DNA of 64,000 nt from JAODBJ01 sp963782465 (lineage in GTDB: Bacteria; Actinomycetota; Acidimicrobiia; IMCC26256; PALSA-610), in contig CAWAJR010000003.1 in NCBI GenBank assembly GCA_963782465.1, positions 930,001-994,000 on the forward strand. The letters are read 5' to 3'. Positions 61,552-64,000 of this stretch are shown in pieces. The number at the start of each line of letters is the position of its first letter. Positions within the stretch are counted from its first letter, which is position 1. Below the pieces are notes generated by a model. That model searched no databases and was not told the DNA's origin. It was given only the letters and a program-made list of their open reading frames with translations. The position numbers and the translations under genes are program-made.

Positions 61552-62277
61552 GTGCAAGGACGCGCGAACACGAACCCGGTGCCCGCGGCTGCCTTCGCAG
61601 CTTCGTGGCCGACGGCGATCGGGTTCCTGCGCGCCGTCGCTCGCCGCGACTACCACGCTGCGGCCACCGAACTCGACGACGCGTCGGCCCGCGACGGGAT
61701 CGGCGACGTCAACGGCGCGCTGTCCGACGTCGGGCGCGCGCTGCTCGACCGGGTGATGTTCGAACCGGGCAGCATCGACGTGCAAGGCGTCGTGCACACC
61801 CTGGCGGAACGGGCGATCGAACTCGCGGGCACGAGCCACCGTGCCGGCACCGACCGGCTCGGCGCGCTGATCGTGTACCTCGGGAGTGAAGGGTTGCCGT
61901 GCGCGGCGCGCAGTGTCGTCGCGTCCTGGTCGCCGCTCGACCGGCGCGACGCGCTGGTGACGCTCGTGACGGGCCTGGCCGCGCACGTCGCGCTGACCAC
62001 CGGCTGCGAACTCGCCGATCTCGTCGAACAGCTCGCGCCGCCGGTCGCGCCGGCCGCCGCGCTCGGGACGTTCGGGCTGGTCTGGCGGGGCGTCGACGGT
62101 GCGACCGCTCCGCTCGCCGGGGCGCTCCCCGCCGGTTACCACGCCCGCATCACCTTCCTGGGGAGCGGAAGGTGCAGCCTGCGATCGATCTTCGCCCGCG
62201 TCGCGTACCTGCGCGAACCGCGCCCGGGCGCGGCCGCGCCACGCCAACGACTCGGCGCGTACGCAACCAGGGCCTGA
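61552..62277 (+). CDS. Protein of unknown function
   Basis: 241 residues from GTG 61552, chosen because GGAGGG (61541-61546) lies 5 nt before it. Helical N-terminal half (FLRAVARRDYHAAATELDDASA), then an Ala/Leu-rich centre (RDALVTLVTGLAAHVALTTGCELADLVEQLAPP). No motif recognised. Divergent from the amidohydrolase; might share its control. Confidence 0.65.
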   Translation: MQGRANTNPVPAAAFAASWPTAIGFLRAVARRDYHAAATELDDASARDGIGDVNGALSDVGRALLDRVMFEPGSIDVQGVVHTLAERAIELAGTSHRAGTDRLGALIVYLGSEGLPCAARSVVASWSPLDRRDALVTLVTGLAAHVALTTGCELADLVEQLAPPVAPAAALGTFGLVWRGVDGATAPLAGALPAGYHARITFLGSGRCSLRSIFARVAYLREPRPGAAAPRQRLGAYATRA

Positions 62278-62292
62278 CGCCGCGCCCCGAAC

Positions 62293-62916
62293 TCAACTCC
62301 GCCAGGCGGCGATCACGGCGTCGGCGGTGGTCAACGTCGCGACGAGGTTGAGCGTGTTGTCGAGCACCGCGTTCGCGTACTCGGCCGGAACGCCGGCCAC
62401 CGCGTCGCGTGGGAGCACCATCTGGTACCCGCGGTTCACTGCATCGAACGCGAAGTTCGTCATCCCGATGTTCACCGACACACCGACCCCGACGATGGTC
62501 GTGACCGCGAGATTGCGCAACATGGAGTCGAGTTGCGTGCCGGTCATCGGTCCGAGCCCGTGATAGCGGGGCAACAACACATCACGCGGGTCGATGCCGA
62601 TCTCGGCCGGCACACCGACCGCGTCGCTGCCCGGCGTGAGGCGGACCGGCGACCGCTTCACGCCGAGGAACAGGCGCGCGTTGCGGTTCGCGCCGGTGCC
62701 GTCGCCGCGCGTCTCGGCGGTGCAGTGGAACACCGGCACATCGGCGGCGCGGGCCGCCGCGGCCAGGCGCGCGCAGTTCCCGATGAGGCCGACGGCGGCG
62801 GCTGCGTCGGCGAGCGCGGGCAGCGCCGACGGCGTGCCCACGACACCGTTCTGCACTTCCTGGAGCACGAACGCGGTATGCGGTGGCGCGACGAGTTCGG
62901 TGATGTCGAGGGGCAT
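62293..62916 (-). CDS. Isochorismatase-fold protein with altered catalytic triad
   Basis: 207 residues with the cysteine-hydrolase fold (AFVLQEVQNGVVG; GTQLDSMLRNLAVTTIVGVGVSVNIGMTNFAFDAVNRGYQMVLPRDAVAG). At the three catalytic positions the usual Asp is Glu (QEVQN), the Lys is Arg (LLPRYHG) and the Cys is Gly (SVNIGM). It cannot use the standard thiol mechanism; either a changed chemistry or a non-catalytic role follows. Start ATG 62916. It is 10 bp from the phosphatase gene on the same strand. Confidence 0.85.
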   Translation of the reverse strand: MPLDITELVAPPHTAFVLQEVQNGVVGTPSALPALADAAAAVGLIGNCARLAAAARAADVPVFHCTAETRGDGTGANRNARLFLGVKRSPVRLTPGSDAVGVPAEIGIDPRDVLLPRYHGLGPMTGTQLDSMLRNLAVTTIVGVGVSVNIGMTNFAFDAVNRGYQMVLPRDAVAGVPAEYANAVLDNTLNLVATLTTADAVIAAWRS

Positions 62917-62926
62917 GAGACGAACG

Positions 62927-63710
62927 CTACGCGGTCGGCGCGGTCAGCAGCTCGTCGCGGAAGCGGTCGCGTTCGGCGTCGGAGATGTGGAGCGCCTCCC
63001 GGAGGTAGACGTCGATCGAGCCGAAGTCGGCGTCGATCGCGTCGAGCCCGGCTTCGATGTACTCCCGCCTGACCTCGACCATCGCGCGGAGGGGCTCGAG
63101 ATCGGTGATGCGCTCGCGCAGCTGTTCGAGCAGGGCCCGGTGGCGGTGACCGAGGCGATCGTTCGATCGGAGATAGTCGGCGACGGCGTCTTCGCGTGCC
63201 ACGCCGAGCGCGCGCAACACGAGCGCGGCCGCGAACCCGGTGCGGTCCTTCCCGGCGGTGCAGTGGAAGACCATCGGGCGGCGTTGCCCGTCCATTGCGA
63301 AGCGCAGGGTGGTCGCGAACGCCGCCTGCAACTCCCGGGCGAAGGCGCGATTCCCGGCCAGCAGCATCTCCGCGCCGAGGCCTTCGGTGTCGCCGCGCTC
63401 GAGGCGTTCGGCGATCGACCGTGGCGAAGCCGACACGTCGGTGACCGGCACGTGCACGGCCGTCGCACCCGCGAGGAAGACGGTTCGGCCGGGCCGCGAC
63501 TTCGTCGTCGCTACGGAGATCGACGACCGTGGCGATCGACAAGCCGGAGAGCAGCGCCAGGTCGGCATCGGTGAGATCGGAGAGCACGCCGCTCCGGAAC
63601 AGCTGGCCGCGACGCACGCGACGACCGTCGAGGGTCGCGTAGCCGCCGAGATCACGGAAGTTCGGCGCGCCTTCGAGCACGATCGCGTCGACACCCGGGT
63701 CGCGGTTCAC
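62927..63710 (-). CDS. Tyrosine/serine phosphatase (Y_phosphatase3), apparent frameshift
   Basis: About 261 residues after correction, from GTG 63710, which overlaps the stop of the upstream LMW phosphatase (GTGA). N-terminal APNFRDLGGYATLDGRRVRRGQLFRSG and VVDLRSDDEVAARP, then a frame change at about 63485-63495 in GGCCCGGCCG, then the P-loop VFHCTAGKDRTG and the rest of the domain. Family members dephosphorylate proteins or phosphoinositides (PtpB/MptpB type). Confidence 0.85.
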
Positions 63711-64000
63711 CGCAGCCTCGGGATGAGCTCGTGAAGGAGATCGGCGATCTCCTTCGCGCACGCGTGGAACACGTCGACGTCGCCGCCCGCCGGGTCGAGC
63801 ACGTCTTCCCAAACCGGTTCGAGCGAAACCGTGGCCAACCCGAGCCGTTCGACGCGCGGCGCGAGCGGCTCGTTGCCGCGGTCGAGGTCGCGAGCGAGCC
63901 GTTTCAACGTCGCCGTGCGCGGCGCGGCCGCCGGGTGGAAGCGGCGCATCCAGGCCACGTGCTCGCACGCGAGCGCGATGACCAGGTCGGCATGATCGAG
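63707..64000 (-). CDS. Low-molecular-weight phosphatase-like protein (N-terminus outside window)
   Basis: The frame runs off the window edge. The visible part, LDHADLVIALACEHVAWMRR to VWEDVLDPAGGDVDVFHACAKEIADLLHELIPRL, matches the C-terminal half of LMW protein tyrosine phosphatases, including the DP motif that supplies the general acid. The CX5R loop lies outside. Overlap with the second phosphatase gene suggests both are made together. Confidence 0.75.
   Translation of the reverse strand, partial: LDHADLVIALACEHVAWMRRFHPAAAPRTATLKRLARDLDRGNEPLAPRVERLGLATVSLEPVWEDVLDPAGGDVDVFHACAKEIADLLHELIPRLR

Noticed and set aside
1..64000. tRNA, rRNA and CRISPR arrays
   Set aside because: No cloverleaf, rRNA motif or regularly spaced direct repeats were seen while reading both strands.

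Overview
The window is GC-rich (well above 60%), uses many GTG starts, and carries F420-dependent luciferase-like oxidoreductases, DUF4012, DUF2889 and Beta_propel (PF09826) proteins, a SufR-like regulator, paired acyl-CoA dehydrogenases and several steroid/lipid-type catabolic genes. This points to an actinobacterium, most likely an uncultured soil or freshwater member of the Acidimicrobiia. That placement is inference; the window holds no rRNA or tRNA that I can see.

Layout. 1-7.4 kb: secreted and envelope proteins (PQQ-propeller lipoprotein, Urate_ox_N membrane protein, LysM protein, glycoside hydrolase) around one acyl-CoA synthetase. 7.7-22 kb: lipid/CoA catabolism (FAS1-like dehydratase, NTF2-fold protein, amidohydrolase, DUF2889, two SDRs, aldehyde dehydrogenase, two TetR regulators, DUF35/Ltp2-like aldolase pair), interrupted by a membrane GGDEF-EAL protein, a DUF559 remnant and exopolyphosphatase. 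22-26 kb: DUF4012 and LPxTG surface proteins, a hydrolase and a methyltransferase. 26-36 kb: second acyl-CoA synthetase, six-PAS GGDEF-EAL protein, two-subunit acyl-CoA dehydrogenase, amidohydrolase, YkgJ protein. 36-44.6 kb: TAP-type lipoprotein, then a run of co-directional genes with a polyamine-type glutamine synthetase (PuuA-like) and gamma-glutamyl-GABA hydrolase (PuuD), then an SDR and a saccharopine-dehydrogenase-like reductase. 44.8-51 kb: sulfatase, beta-propeller protein, CocE-type lipoprotein. 51-54 kb: SDR, SufR-like Fe-S regulator and a divergent Rieske fusion protein. 54-64 kb: nitroreductase, HHE protein, two F420 oxidoreductases, aldehyde dehydrogenase, a second amidohydrolase, an isochorismatase-fold protein with altered active site, and two overlapping phosphatase genes.

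Three signals cut across the window. (1) A palindrome CTGAC-N5/6-GTCAG occurs eight times, each time just upstream of catabolic genes and five times between divergent genes; I read it as the operator of an acyl/lipid catabolism regulon. (2) A 37-nt palindrome built from two GATAGCTATC units occurs identically at 21971 and 57514, each time directly behind a minus-strand gene. (3) At least eight otherwise intact conserved genes are broken by apparent one-base indels, usually in G/C runs, which looks more like consensus-sequence error than gene decay; only the DUF559 gene looks truly degraded.
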